The translations under genes and the position numbers were made by a program. The notes below the pieces were generated by a model that was not told the DNA's origin, searched no databases, and worked only from the letters and a program-made list of their open reading frames with translations. Shown here in pieces: positions 8,659 through 18,643 of a stretch of 64,000 nucleotides of DNA. Position 1 is the first letter of the stretch; each line of letters starts with the position of its first letter. The DNA comes from Ochrobactrum vermis (GTDB taxonomy: Bacteria > Pseudomonadota > Alphaproteobacteria > Rhizobiales > Rhizobiaceae), in contig NZ_PCOC01000002.1 in assembly GCF_002975205.1 (NCBI RefSeq), forward strand, positions 1,863,501-1,927,500. Reading direction: 5' to 3'.

Positions 8659-10221
8659 TTATTCCTTGGTTACGTCTTTCAAATGCAGCAGAAAGGACGG
8701 CTGCAGCTTGAACCCTTTGACGCCAGCCGTCGTGACTGCGTTCTGTTTCCAGTTCGCCACGAAAAGCCATGGCGCATCGTCATGGACGATACTTTGCACT
8801 TCACCATAAAGCTTTCCGCGTTCGGCCTGATCGGTCGACGACCGTGCCCTTTCCAGAAGCTCATCCACTTTGGGGTTGGAATAGTAGCCGGAATTGAATC
8901 CGCCCTTGTCCGGGAGCGCGTCGCTGCGCAGCGTCAGATAAGGCACCGTGTCCGGATCATTCGTCATCCACGCCATCTCGGCCATATCGGCCTTGCCTTC
9001 CAGCCCCGGATTGACCTTGCCAAGAAACGTGTTCCATTCGTAGGTTTCAATCTTGACCTTGAAGCCCACGGCCTGAAGATCGGCCTGGATCGCGGCGCCC
9101 ATTGTGATCGGATCGAGCATACCTGAACCGCCTTCGGTCACGTAGAACGTGATTTCCGGATTGCTGGCTCCGGCCTCCGTGAGAAGTGCCTTGGCCTTTT
9201 CCGGGTCGTATGGATAGGGCTCGATCTTGTTCTCGACCCAGTTGAAGGCCGGCGGGATAGGCCCGGCAGCAACGGTCGCAGAACCCTGCAATACATTCTC
9301 GACGAGCCCTTGCTTGTTGACCGCATAATTTGCAGCCTGGCGCACTTTCTTATCCGCAAAGGGACCGCTCTTCGCATTCAGGATGGTGAACCACACATGC
9401 GGACCAGCCTGTTCAGCGACCGCGAAATTCGCGTCCTGCTTGAATGTGGCAAGATTGTCCGGCGGCACTTCCACCATGACATCCAGCCCGCCCGCCATCA
9501 TCTCCGCAACGCGGGTATTGGCATCTGTGATCGGGCGGAACACGATTGCTTCCAGTGTCGGTGCCTTGTCCCAATAATCGGGATTGCGTTCCACGACCAC
9601 ACGCTGGCCGGATTGCCATTCCGCAAATTTGAAAGGACCGGTTCCCGATGGATGACGGCCAAATTCCTTACCGTATTTTTTGACCGCTTCCGGGGAAACG
9701 ATCAGGCCGGTTGGATAGGCCAGATTAGACAGGAACGGGGCGAAAGGCTCCTTCAGCTTGAACTCGACCGTGTGTTCATCAAGAGCATTGACCGCATCGA
9801 TGGACGAGAAATTGAACGAAAGCGGGAACGGGCCAGTGTTGTAGAAGGGATGGTCTTCCTTCAGCATTCTGTCGAAGTTGAATTTAACCGCCTCAGCGTT
9901 CAAATCCGATCCGTCATGAAATTTCACGCCCTGGCGCAGCTTGAACGTATAGGCCTTGCCGTCGTCCGAGACCGTCCAGCTTTCAGCCAAAGCCGGCTCC
10001 ACTTCCAGCGTCCCGTCCTTGTAACGCACAAGGCCATCGTAAATGTTGACGAGAATGCGGAAATCATTGGTGGCTGTGACTGTATGCGGATCAAGCGATT
10101 GCGGTTCTGCAATCTGTCCGACGATCAGCACATTGGGCGGTGTTTGCGCTGAAGCGTCCGTGCCCGCCCCTGCAACTGAAAGCACCATAGCAGTCAAGAC
10201 GGCACAGAATAACCTTCTCAT
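8659..10221 (-). CDS. Peptide-type ABC importer, periplasmic binding protein (SBP family 5)
   Basis: This 520-residue extracytoplasmic solute-binding protein has a signal peptide at residues 1-25, with likely cleavage after ASA. The family 5 signature follows (EPQSLDPHTV, NIYDGLVRYKDG, ALAESWTVSDDGKAYTFKLRQGVKFHDG). It is the first importer gene and has its own leader region, so it is probably the most strongly expressed. The family binds di/oligopeptides, nickel, glutathione or opines; the actual ligand cannot be read from sequence. The NAGGN genes downstream suggest, as inference only, uptake of acylated or amidated glutamine peptides. Confidence 0.9.
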   Translation of the reverse strand: MRRLFCAVLTAMVLSVAGAGTDASAQTPPNVLIVGQIAEPQSLDPHTVTATNDFRILVNIYDGLVRYKDGTLEVEPALAESWTVSDDGKAYTFKLRQGVKFHDGSDLNAEAVKFNFDRMLKEDHPFYNTGPFPLSFNFSSIDAVNALDEHTVEFKLKEPFAPFLSNLAYPTGLIVSPEAVKKYGKEFGRHPSGTGPFKFAEWQSGQRVVVERNPDYWDKAPTLEAIVFRPITDANTRVAEMMAGGLDVMVEVPPDNLATFKQDANFAVAEQAGPHVWFTILNAKSGPFADKKVRQAANYAVNKQGLVENVLQGSATVAAGPIPPAFNWVENKIEPYPYDPEKAKALLTEAGASNPEITFYVTEGGSGMLDPITMGAAIQADLQAVGFKVKIETYEWNTFLGKVNPGLEGKADMAEMAWMTNDPDTVPYLTLRSDALPDKGGFNSGYYSNPKVDELLERARSSTDQAERGKLYGEVQSIVHDDAPWLFVANWKQNAVTTAGVKGFKLQPSFLLHLKDVTKE

Positions 10222-10257
10222 GGGGTTCCCCTTCGTTTGTCAAATCCGTCAGACTCT

Positions 10258-10275
10258 AATTTATAGGCATAAATT
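10258..10275. promoter_or_regulatory. Perfect dyad in the importer promoter region, candidate operator
   Basis: AATTTAT and ATAAATT flank a 4-bp spacer 37 bp upstream of the binding-protein start. On the minus strand a possible promoter (TTGATG, 16-17 bp, TATAAA) overlaps it. A dyad on a putative -10 is a plausible binding site for the operon's GntR regulator; there is no direct proof. Confidence 0.4.
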
Positions 10276-10314
10276 TACGATCATCAATGAATTATCATAA
10301 TTAATTTTCTTGAG

Positions 10315-10340
10315 CCAAAAAAGCGGACCTCAGCCCGCTT
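10315..10340 (-). terminator. Rho-independent terminator after the M42 peptidase gene
   Basis: Read on the minus strand, AAGCGG and CCGCTT form a 6-bp stem with an 8-nt loop, followed directly by a run of T. It sits 22 bp past the M42 stop, between that gene and the importer genes. It should reduce read-through and make the importer-GntR-NAGGN run a separate transcript from the M42 gene. Confidence 0.7.
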
Positions 10341-10362
10341 GTGATTTCGGAACGTTCAAAGC

Positions 10363-11526
10363 CTATTCGGCAGGCGTATCTTCGGGTTTCAGATCCTGCT
10401 CAGCCTTGGTCGATTTCTGATGTGTAAAGCCTTTGAGGCCCTTCGCAGTTTCCTCGGCATCGCGCTTGATCTCGACCTCGCTCATTGCGTAGTGAACAGC
10501 AAGTTTTGCAATGGAGGTCAGCGCGCTCAGATGAATGCGCTCATATCCGTGCGAGGCATCAACACCGAAGGTCAGCAGAGCCGTGCGCACATCATGCCCG
10601 GCTTCGACCGCGGACGCGGCATCAGAACGGTAATAGCGAAACACGTCCTTCTGCACCTGAATGTCATGCTCTGCGCAAAGCTCGTAGAGCTTCTTCGTCA
10701 GATGATAGTCGAACGGCCCGGTCTGATCCGCCATGGCAAGCGTGACACCAAACTCCGATGAATTCTGGCCCGGCGCAGTGGTGCCATTGTCAATGGCGAC
10801 CAGTGAGGCAATATCGGGCACGACGACCGCGGAAGCCCCCACGCCCACTTCCTCGCCGATGGTAAACAGCCAATAGCTATCGACCGGCGTTTCCACATTC
10901 GCTCGCTGCATCGCCTCCAGAGCTGCAAGCATGATGGCAACGCCTGCCTTATCATCCAGATGGCGCGATACGATAAAGCCATTATCGATGAATTCAGGCG
11001 CCGGATCGACGGCAACGATGTCGCCGACATCGATACCGAGTTGCAGCAGATCATCTCTATTTCGCGCGAGTGCATCCACGCGAAGTTCAACATAAGGCCA
11101 GCCAACCGGCTGCGTATCGACTTCCTCATTGAAAGTATGGCCGGAAGCCTTCAACGGCAGAATCGAACCGCGATAAATGCCTTTCGACGAAAAGATGGAA
11201 ACGCGGGCACCTTCGGCGAAGCGTGCGGACCAGTTACCGATCGAAACCAGTTCCAGCCGCCCGTTTTCCTTCAGATATTTTACCTGCGCGCCCAGCGTGT
11301 CGACATGCGATACGATTCCGCGCGCTGGTCGCTCCGTCACGCCTGCCCTGCGCGCACGAATGGCACCCCGGCGCGTCAGTATCACCTCAAGCCCGAGATG
11401 CTCCAGTTCTCGCGCAACATAACGGACGGCTTCGTCGGTAAACCCGGTCGGACTGGGTATGGCAAGAAGCGCTTTGAGCCGTGTTACGAGATAGTCCTGA
11501 TCGATTGTGATAGCGGTCTGCATCAT
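10363..11526 (-). CDS. M42-family metallopeptidase, NAGGN-system type
   Basis: This 387-residue cytosolic zinc aminopeptidase-like protein has recognisable metal and catalytic residues: H74 and D76 in SHVDTLG, D191/D192 in LDDKAG, E225/E226 in GEEVG, D246, and H326 in ASHGYER. M42 enzymes of this branch co-occur with ngg and asnO in many bacteria and are annotated as the third member of the NAGGN trio; the true substrate is not established to my knowledge. The ATG pair at 11526/11523 has no good ribosome-binding site, so the start is uncertain by a codon. The C-terminus is polar and extends slightly beyond the catalytic core. Confidence 0.88.
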   Translation of the reverse strand: MMQTAITIDQDYLVTRLKALLAIPSPTGFTDEAVRYVARELEHLGLEVILTRRGAIRARRAGVTERPARGIVSHVDTLGAQVKYLKENGRLELVSIGNWSARFAEGARVSIFSSKGIYRGSILPLKASGHTFNEEVDTQPVGWPYVELRVDALARNRDDLLQLGIDVGDIVAVDPAPEFIDNGFIVSRHLDDKAGVAIMLAALEAMQRANVETPVDSYWLFTIGEEVGVGASAVVVPDIASLVAIDNGTTAPGQNSSEFGVTLAMADQTGPFDYHLTKKLYELCAEHDIQVQKDVFRYYRSDAASAVEAGHDVRTALLTFGVDASHGYERIHLSALTSIAKLAVHYAMSEVEIKRDAEETAKGLKGFTHQKSTKAEQDLKPEDTPAE

Positions 11527-11579
11527 TCATGTGTCGCAAAACGAAACCGTAACGTCAACGCCATGTCCGCAATGGAAGA

Positions 11580-11609
11580 CTCCGGCGCCGGTGTTACGCG
11601 GCGCCGGAG
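11580..11609 (-). terminator. Strong GC hairpin after nrdF
   Basis: A perfect 10-bp stem (CTCCGGCGCC / GGCGCCGGAG) with a 10-nt loop starts 5 bp after the nrdF stop on the minus strand. No T-run follows, so efficient intrinsic termination is not certain. It marks the end of the nrdHIEF transcript and lies about 53 bp upstream of the M42 start. Confidence 0.6.
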
Positions 11610-11614
11610 CGCAA

Positions 11615-12604
<990 letters not shown>

Positions 12605-12617
12605 TCATCACCAGTGG

Positions 12618-14837
12618 TCAGAGGGCGCAGGATACGCAGCCCTGCACTTCCGTGCCGGAAAGCGCCATCTGGCGCAGGCGGATGTAGTAGATGGTCTTGA
12701 TGCCCTTCTTCCACGCGTAGATCTGCGCGCGGTTGATATCGCGCGTCGTTGCGGTGTCGCGGAAGAACAATGTCAGTGACAGGCCCTGATCGACGTGCTG
12801 CGTCGCCGCTGCATAGGTATCGATGATCTTCTCCGGGCCGATCTCGTAGGCGTCCTGATAATATTCCAGATTATCATTGGTCATGAAGGCAGCCGGATAG
12901 TAGACGCGACCGATCTTGCCCTCCTTGCGGATTTCAATCTTCGACACGATTGGATGAATCGATGACGTCGAATGGTTGATGTAGGAGATCGATCCGGTCG
13001 GCGGTACGGCCTGAAGGTTCTGGTTATAAAGACCACCCTCCATCACCGCATTTTTCAGGTCGCGCCAGTCGTCCTGTGTCGGGACCGCAATGCCTGCCTT
13101 TTCGAAGATTTCGCGAACCTTTTCGGTCGCCGGCTCCCAGATCTGATCGGTGTATTTGTCGAAATATTCCCCTGATGCATATTTGGATTTCTCGAAACCT
13201 TTGAAGGATTTTCCCATCTCCACCGCGATCCGGTTCGATGCGCGGACCGCATGATAGGTCACTGTGTAGAAGTAGATGTTCGTGAAATCGACACCTTCGT
13301 CCGAACCATAGTAAATCCGCTCGCGGGCAAGATACCCATGCAGGTTCATCTGGCCGAGGCCGATGGCATGGCTTTCATCATTGCCTCGGGCGACCGATGG
13401 CACGGAACCGATGTGGCTCATGTCGGAAACGGCGGTAAGGGCGCGAATGGAAGCCGCGATGGTCTTGCCGAAATCAGGTGAGTCCATCGCTGCCGCAATA
13501 TTGAGCGAACCCAGATTGCACGAAATATCCTTGCCTAGATGATCATAGGTCAGGTCCTCACCGAAGATGCTCGCCTCGCTCACCTGGAGGATTTCCGAAC
13601 AAAGGTTGCTCATTGTGATGCGTCCGTCGATCGGATTGGCGCGGTTCACCGTGTCCTCAAACATGATGTAGGGGTAGCCGGATTCGAACTGGATTTCGGC
13701 CAGCACCTGAAAGAACTCGCGCGCGCTGATCTTTTTCTTAGTAATCCGCGCATCGTTGACCATTTCGCGATATTTTTCGGTGACCGAAATCTCTGTGAGA
13801 GGCACGCCGTAAACCCGTTCAACATCATAGGGCGAGAAGAGATACATATCCTCGTTGTTCTTCGCCAGCTCGAAGGTAATGTCCGGTATGACCACACCGA
13901 GAGACAACGTCTTGATGCGGATTTTCTCGTCTGCATTTTCGCGTTTCGTATCGAGAAATCGCATGATATCCGGGTGATGTGCGTTCAGATAGACGGCGCC
14001 AGCGCCCTGCCGTGCTCCAAGTTGATTGGCGTAGGAAAAGGAATCCTCCAGAAGTTTCATCACCGGAATGATACCGGATGACTGGTTCTGAATCTGCTTG
14101 ATGGGTGCGCCCGCCTCGCGGATATTGGTGAGGCTCAGTGCCACGCCGCCGCCACGCTTCGACAATTGCAAGGCCGAATTGATGGAGCGCCCGATGGACT
14201 CCATGTTGTCCTCGACCCGCAGCAGAAAGCAGGAAACGAGTTCACCGCGCTGCTTCTTGCCCGCATTGAGAAAGGTCGGCGTCGCAGGCTGATAGCGGCC
14301 CGAAATAATCTCATCGACGAGATCGCGCGCAAGCTGTTCGCTGCCGCGCGCAAGCGCCAGCGCCACCATGCAGACACGGTCTTCATAGCGTTCGAGATAG
14401 CGCTTTCCATCGAAGGTTTTCAGCGTGTAGCTGGTGTAATATTTGAACGCGCCCAGAAATGTCGGAAAACGAAATTTCTTCGCATAGGCTTCGTCGAAAA
14501 GGTCACGCACAAAGTTGAAGGAATATTGATCCAGCACCTCCTGTTCGTAATACCCCTCCATCACCAGATAATCGAGCTTTTCCCGCAGGTTATGGAAAAA
14601 GACAGTGTTCTGGTTCACGTGCTGGAGGAAATACTGGCGCGCGGCCTGCCGGTCCCGCTCAAGCTGGATTTTGCCCTCGTCATCATAGAGGTTCAGCATT
14701 GCGTTGAGCGCGTGATAATCCAGCCCATCAGAGGATTTTGACGGTTTGCTTGTGTTGGAAGTTGCCGCTTGTGGCGCATCCTGTGCCACCGGTCGTGCTT
14801 CGCGGTCCCGGATCAGGGTCGTGTCTGCCGTGTCCAA
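12618..14837 (-). CDS. nrdE: Ribonucleotide reductase class Ib, alpha (catalytic) subunit
   Basis: This large subunit of the class Ib reductase is 739 residues as drawn. It matches the enterobacterial NrdE pattern throughout ([64 protein letters not shown]). It ends GCVSCAL, with the C-terminal redox Cys pair at 734 and 737 that NrdH re-reduces. The start is uncertain: the frame opens with TTG at 14837, overlapping the nrdI end by 25 nt, and no ATG exists before the conserved core. About 40 extra N-terminal residues look non-conserved. Confidence 0.96.
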   Translation of the reverse strand: MDTADTTLIRDREARPVAQDAPQAATSNTSKPSKSSDGLDYHALNAMLNLYDDEGKIQLERDRQAARQYFLQHVNQNTVFFHNLREKLDYLVMEGYYEQEVLDQYSFNFVRDLFDEAYAKKFRFPTFLGAFKYYTSYTLKTFDGKRYLERYEDRVCMVALALARGSEQLARDLVDEIISGRYQPATPTFLNAGKKQRGELVSCFLLRVEDNMESIGRSINSALQLSKRGGGVALSLTNIREAGAPIKQIQNQSSGIIPVMKLLEDSFSYANQLGARQGAGAVYLNAHHPDIMRFLDTKRENADEKIRIKTLSLGVVIPDITFELAKNNEDMYLFSPYDVERVYGVPLTEISVTEKYREMVNDARITKKKISAREFFQVLAEIQFESGYPYIMFEDTVNRANPIDGRITMSNLCSEILQVSEASIFGEDLTYDHLGKDISCNLGSLNIAAAMDSPDFGKTIAASIRALTAVSDMSHIGSVPSVARGNDESHAIGLGQMNLHGYLARERIYYGSDEGVDFTNIYFYTVTYHAVRASNRIAVEMGKSFKGFEKSKYASGEYFDKYTDQIWEPATEKVREIFEKAGIAVPTQDDWRDLKNAVMEGGLYNQNLQAVPPTGSISYINHSTSSIHPIVSKIEIRKEGKIGRVYYPAAFMTNDNLEYYQDAYEIGPEKIIDTYAAATQHVDQGLSLTLFFRDTATTRDINRAQIYAWKKGIKTIYYIRLRQMALSGTEVQGCVSCAL

Positions 14838-15220
14838 AATCGTTCCATCCCGTTTTTGACATTGCCGATGTCTTCATCAGTTCCCAAAAGCTCGAAGCGG
14901 TAGAGAAAGGGAACCTGACATTTGGCGGAGATAATGTTGCCGGCGATACAGAAGGCTTCGCCGAAATTGCTGTTCCCCGCGGCAATTACGCCGCGGATAA
15001 AGGAGCGATTGCTCTCGTCGTTGAGGAAGCGGATCACCGGCTTGGGAACAGCGCCCTTGGAACCGCCGCCGCCATAAGTCGGGGTGACGAGCACGAATGG
15101 CTCGCGCACCTGCAATCCCCCCGAGCCGTCCGTCGGGATGCGGTTCGACCGCATTGCGAGCCGTTCAACAAACCGGTGCGTATTCTCCGACCGGCTGGAG
15201 AAATAGACGATCAGGCTCAT
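14813..15220 (-). CDS. nrdI: NrdI flavodoxin-like protein
   Basis: This 135-residue flavoprotein supplies oxidant for assembly of the Mn(III)2-tyrosyl radical cofactor of NrdF. The start [21 protein letters not shown] is the FMN phosphate-binding region. [22 protein letters not shown] and [18 protein letters not shown] are family hallmarks. It starts 13 nt after the nrdH stop and runs into nrdE, so the four genes form one tightly packed operon. Confidence 0.96.
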   Translation of the reverse strand: MSLIVYFSSRSENTHRFVERLAMRSNRIPTDGSGGLQVREPFVLVTPTYGGGGSKGAVPKPVIRFLNDESNRSFIRGVIAAGNSNFGEAFCIAGNIISAKCQVPFLYRFELLGTDEDIGNVKNGMERFWTRQTRP

Positions 15221-15233
15221 GACGCCGCTGCCT

Positions 15234-15455
15234 TCAGGCGAGAGCGCTGATCATATCGGGTCGGAACCCCGCCCAATGGGATTCCCCGGCGACAACCACC
15301 GGCACCTGACGATAGCCCATCCCTTGAACGAGATCGAAAGCGCCGGCATTGGCGGAGATATCGATAACTTCATACTCGATACCCTGGCGATCGAGGGCAC
15401 GCGTGGTCGCGGTGCACTGGACACAGGCAGGCTTGCTGTAAACGGTGACGTTCAT
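15234..15455 (-). CDS. nrdH: Glutaredoxin-like NrdH redoxin
   Basis: This 73-residue electron donor for NrdEF has the active site CVQC (C11, C14) and the NrdH ending [14 protein letters not shown]. The ATG at 15455 is chosen because GAGGAAG lies just upstream and it gives the normal NrdH length; a longer frame to 15548 would add 31 unrelated residues. It is the first gene behind the cobalamin riboswitch leader, with a 5' leader of about 280 nt between the riboswitch and the start codon. Confidence 0.95.
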   Translation of the reverse strand: MNVTVYSKPACVQCTATTRALDRQGIEYEVIDISANAGAFDLVQGMGYRQVPVVVAGESHWAGFRPDMISALA

Positions 15456-15734
15456 TTCTTCCTCACTGGTTGGGAGACGCAAAGATCCGTTCGCGCATCG
15501 CAGGATGCGCGTCAAAAAGCACAAGATAGGAAATCGGTCAGCCGCCAAGATGGGTAGCCTGACCGCAACAAACTATGCCTCGTAGGGAGGACCGGAACCG
15601 GAACTGAATAGACTGGACATGGACTTCACCCCGAAGCTATGAGCGGGAAGTTCGGGGCAGCAATCGGCAAGGCAATAGCTTGCCACACAAGATTGCGCGC
15701 CAACCGGACACCCCGCCCGTGGACGTACTCGTTC
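15456..15734 (-). promoter_or_regulatory. Leader between the cobalamin riboswitch and nrdH, candidate expression platform
   Basis: No gene is visible here. Two stem-loops can form: GGCAAG/CTTGCC (15666-15684, 7-nt loop) and CCCCGAA/TTCGGGG (15629-15657, 15-nt loop). Neither is followed by a T-run on the minus strand, so a classic intrinsic terminator is not evident. Control may be Rho-dependent or act on a structure I cannot resolve by eye. Confidence 0.4.
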
Positions 15735-15903
15735 AAGGCAGGTCTCCTGGCTCACGGATCAACGTTTCTGTCCGCCTTCCCAGCCGAAGCCAGTGACATG
15801 ATGAACAGAACTCTCCGCTTACAGTTGCGGGGGCAGCTCCGGCATTGCCGCATCCGTCATGGATGAAACGCACCGGATTCCCGTCTTAGCTTTCGACTCA
15901 ACG
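15735..15903 (-). ncRNA. Cobalamin (B12) riboswitch upstream of nrdHIEF
   Basis: Reading the minus strand, conserved elements appear in the canonical order: GGGAATCCGGTG, then GCCGGAGCTGCCCCCGCAAC and TGTAAGCGG, then GTCACTGG, GGGAAGGCGG, and finally the B12 box AGCCAGGAGACCTGCC at 15737-15752. This is a complete aptamer. B12 riboswitches commonly lower expression when cobalamin is abundant. In front of a B12-independent reductase this fits a switch to a B12-dependent class II enzyme (NrdJ), which would be encoded elsewhere; no nrdJ is in this window. Confidence 0.95.
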
Positions 15904-15920
15904 AATCGAAAGAACCTAGA

Positions 15921-15957
15921 ACACTATATATAGTAGTCGAAGTTAAAAACTCGTCAA
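15921..15957 (-). promoter_or_regulatory. nrdHIEF promoter with overlapping NrdR-box-like palindrome
   Basis: On the minus strand a -35 TTGACG (15957-15952), a 16-bp spacer and a -10 TACTAT (15935-15930) lie just upstream of the riboswitch. The -10 is embedded in ACACTATATATAGTAG (15921-15936), close to the NrdR box pattern. NrdR usually binds two boxes about three helical turns apart; I find no convincing second box nearby. Confidence 0.7.
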
Positions 15958-16006
15958 CAGGTAGATTGAATCAACGTGCAACATCATAGCTGGGACTATC
16001 GCAGCC

Positions 16007-16837
16007 TTAATTTGCAGGTCTGATTGGCTTCGGCCTGAATTCCGGCTTGATGGCCTTCAGGGCCATGCGGTCGACCATCGCAGGAGCGATGAGTTTAAGC
16101 CAGCGTCCGAATCGCATCTGGCGGGTCATCAGCACTTCACGCTTGCGCGCGTGGGCACCTTCCAGCATCAGCCGCACCGCTTCGTCGACTGGCATCATGC
16201 CATCTTCGCGTACGCCGCTTGTTCCCAGCGCGCCGCCGCTCGCACTGTAGCCCACCTTGCGAATATCGGTCTTGACGACACCTGGATAGACGATTGTGAC
16301 GGATATGCCGCTCGGTTCCAGTTCGGAGCGAAGTGCTTCACAGAAGCCGGATAGAGCGAACTTCGTTCCGCTATAGGCGGTACGCCCCGGAACGCCGATC
16401 AGGCCAGCGACGGATGACACCGCCACGATCCGCCCCTTGCTTGCGGCAAGATGGGGAAGTGCTGCATGAATGGGCCAGATGCTGCCCCAATAGTTTAACT
16501 CCATCAGCTCATGCATCCAGTTGAGATCATCCGGTTTGATCTCGGCGAAATTAGCATGTGCCGACATACCCGCATTCACGATCAGCGTATCGATGCGACC
16601 GAAAGCGGAAGCCGCGTTCTCGATTAGACCGATGCAGGCGGAACGATCTTTCACATCGGTCGGCACCACAAGAACTGAACTGCCCAACTGCCGTAACTCT
16701 GTGGCCAGATTTTCCAGCTTTTCGACATTGCGTGCCGCGAGCACAAGAGCAGCGTTGGCACGGTCGCGCCGGGCGATTTGCCGTGCGGCTTCAGCACCTA
16801 TACCGTCCGATGCTCCTGTTATGATCGTCACGTCCAT
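16007..16837 (-). CDS. Short-chain dehydrogenase/reductase
   Basis: This 276-residue classical SDR has the cofactor motif TGASDGIG at 7-14, NAG at 88-90, a Ser at 141/142 and the catalytic YSGTK (Y155, K159). An Arg after the second strand (AARN) hints at NADP preference. The ATG at 16837 has GGGAGGG upstream and gives normal SDR length; the frame extends further but without family similarity. It stands alone and is divergent from the iron alcohol dehydrogenase. The basic C-terminal tail is longer than in minimal SDRs. The substrate cannot be inferred. Confidence 0.85.
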   Translation of the reverse strand: MDVTIITGASDGIGAEAARQIARRDRANAALVLAARNVEKLENLATELRQLGSSVLVVPTDVKDRSACIGLIENAASAFGRIDTLIVNAGMSAHANFAEIKPDDLNWMHELMELNYWGSIWPIHAALPHLAASKGRIVAVSSVAGLIGVPGRTAYSGTKFALSGFCEALRSELEPSGISVTIVYPGVVKTDIRKVGYSASGGALGTSGVREDGMMPVDEAVRLMLEGAHARKREVLMTRQMRFGRWLKLIAPAMVDRMALKAIKPEFRPKPIRPAN

Positions 16838-17403
16838 GCCAGGCCCTCCCTGCCTATCGATAAGGCAAGCAGGGTACAGGCGGGACAATCCGCGCGTCCA
16901 GCAGTTTAAAATCTGCGCGATAGAATGGTGGCGATGCCCAGACCGTCGATCCGCGATACGTGTTATTGCTGGTGCGAGGGACGCGCCTCCCCCATGAGGC
17001 ACTGCCATCAGACGCGACGCGGCAAGTTATTTTGAATGAACTATTCACAAAGTCGTGTGGCGCCCGCCCAATAACTGGTAAACATTTTCAACCACTTATG
17101 TTCTGGCGCACCTCGCCAGTCGGCTTTCAAGGGTTGAATTCAGCATCTTAGCCGAAGGGAGAAATTGACAGTTCAGCGCCTTATCCTGTATCGATCGTTC
17201 AGTTTTGAACATTGTTCAGTATATTGAACAAATGAAAGCTTCTCCCAAGGCTTTCCATTCGGAACTGCCGATGCATCGGCTGCATCGGAAAATTACGGAC
17301 ACGTTTCCTTCCCAAGACAGAAGCGTTTCCGGAATAAGCCCCAGCGTTGTGTGCCGGTGAGGAATTCAGACACCTCGGCGCTGGTAAAAGTGATAAGGGT
17401 GGA
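16838..17403. other. 566-bp divergent intergenic region
   Basis: No supported gene is found here. The right third holds a TTGACA box at 17164-17169, an AT-containing possible -10 (TATCGA) 18 bp later, and the tandem palindromes listed separately. The left part, next to the SDR start, shows only the SDR ribosome-binding site. Confidence 0.5.
17197..17229. promoter_or_regulatory. Tandem GTTCA...TGAAC palindromes, candidate operators
   Basis: Two inverted repeats lie side by side: GTTCA-N4-TGAAC (17197-17210) and GTTCA-N6-TGAAC (17214-17229). A further single GTTCA occurs at 17171. They sit just downstream of the putative TTGACA promoter and about 175 bp before the alcohol dehydrogenase start. 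The spacing does not fit the alphaproteobacterial LexA box (GTTC-N7-GTTC). The cognate regulator is not evident in the window. Confidence 0.5.
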
Positions 17404-18573
17404 ATGATGACAACAGAGATCAAGCCATTTTCGTTCGATACCGTCGGCTCGATGCTCGTCGAATGGAGCGCTGCAAAGCGCCTCGGCGAAATCCTCGGCG
17501 AACGGTTTTCCGAACGCAAGATTCTGATTGTGACGGACAAGGGGCTGCACAAGGCCGGTGTCCTCGACCATGCACTGGCCTCGCTGGAAAAAGCAGGCTT
17601 CGGCATCAGCGTTTTCGATGATGTGGTGGCCGACCCACCGGAATCCGTGCTGTTTTCCTGCGTCGAACAGGCAAAGGCCGCCGGTTGCGATATCGTGCTC
17701 GGTCTGGGCGGCGGCTCCTCCATGGATATCGCCAAGCTTGCAGCCGTACTGCTTGTCTCCGAACAGGAACTCTCGGAACTTTACGGTATCGGCAAAGTAC
17801 AGGGTAGCCGCCTGCCGCTGATCCAGATCCCGACTACGGCTGGAACCGGGTCGGAAGTCACCAACATCACCATTCTGACCACCGGTGAGACCACGAAGAT
17901 GGGTGTCGTTGCCCGTCAGCTCTACGCCGATTTCGTTATCCTCGATGCGGAACTGACCTGCGGCCTGCCTGCACTTCATACGGCCGCGACCGGTATCGAC
18001 GCCATGGTCCATGCGATTGAGGCCTATACGAGCCGGATCAAGAAGAACCCGCTGTCCGACGCGTTTGCCCGCGAGGCCCTGAAACTTCTTTCCGCCAATC
18101 TGATTGCGGCCTGCGAAAACGGCAATGACCGTCATGCCCGCGAGGCCATGCTGCTCGGCGCCAACTATGCCGGTCAGGCTTTTTCCAACTCGCCTGTCGG
18201 TGCTGTTCACGCGCTGGCTTATCCGCTTGGCGGTCACTACCATGTACCGCACGGCCTTTCCAATGCGCTGATGCTGGGACCTGTGCTGCGTTACAACATG
18301 GCGGGCGCGGCCAAGCTTTATGCAGAGCTTGCCGATCTGCTGCTGGAGAAATCCGAAGGCACAACGGAAGAACGCTCGGCAGCCTTCGTCACCTATATGG
18401 AAGCGTTGATGAACGAGTCCGGCGCACCGCGCCGCCTGCGTGATGTCGGCGTGACGGAAGACAGCCTTGAAATGCTGGCACGCGACGCGATGCTGCAAAC
18501 GCGGCTTCTGGGCAACAACCCGGTCGATGTGACCGAGGCGGACGCACTGGCGCTTTATCGCGAAGCTTTCTGA
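17404..18573 (+). CDS. Iron-containing alcohol dehydrogenase
   Basis: This 389-residue group III alcohol dehydrogenase has the nucleotide loop GGGSS at 102-106, PTTAGTGSEVT at 143-153, and metal ligands D199 and H203 (GIDAMVHAIEAY), H269 (GAVHALAYPLGG) and H283 (HYHVPHGLSNAL). All four ligands are present, so it should be active as an NAD(P)-dependent dehydrogenase. The start is at the first of two adjacent ATGs. It is followed 70 bp later by a permease on the same strand, suggesting uptake and oxidation of one substrate. Maleylacetate or lactaldehyde reductases belong to the same superfamily; the substrate is unknown. Confidence 0.9.
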   Translation: MMTTEIKPFSFDTVGSMLVEWSAAKRLGEILGERFSERKILIVTDKGLHKAGVLDHALASLEKAGFGISVFDDVVADPPESVLFSCVEQAKAAGCDIVLGLGGGSSMDIAKLAAVLLVSEQELSELYGIGKVQGSRLPLIQIPTTAGTGSEVTNITILTTGETTKMGVVARQLYADFVILDAELTCGLPALHTAATGIDAMVHAIEAYTSRIKKNPLSDAFAREALKLLSANLIAACENGNDRHAREAMLLGANYAGQAFSNSPVGAVHALAYPLGGHYHVPHGLSNALMLGPVLRYNMAGAAKLYAELADLLLEKSEGTTEERSAAFVTYMEALMNESGAPRRLRDVGVTEDSLEMLARDAMLQTRLLGNNPVDVTEADALALYREAF

Positions 18574-18643
18574 TCAAATAACAAACTGACGGACCGGGCG
18601 CCGGGGAAGTGAGCTGACAGCCACTTCTCCGCGGCTTGGCTCT

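Noticed and set aside
17197..17229. LexA (SOS) box upstream of the alcohol dehydrogenase
   Set aside because: GTTC half-sites are present, but the alphaproteobacterial LexA box needs GTTC-N7-GTTC direct repeats; here they are 13 bp apart and arranged as inverted repeats.
17293..18498. A 401-codon open frame on the minus strand
   Set aside because: It lies opposite the iron alcohol dehydrogenase with all metal ligands present. The antisense product shows no domain.
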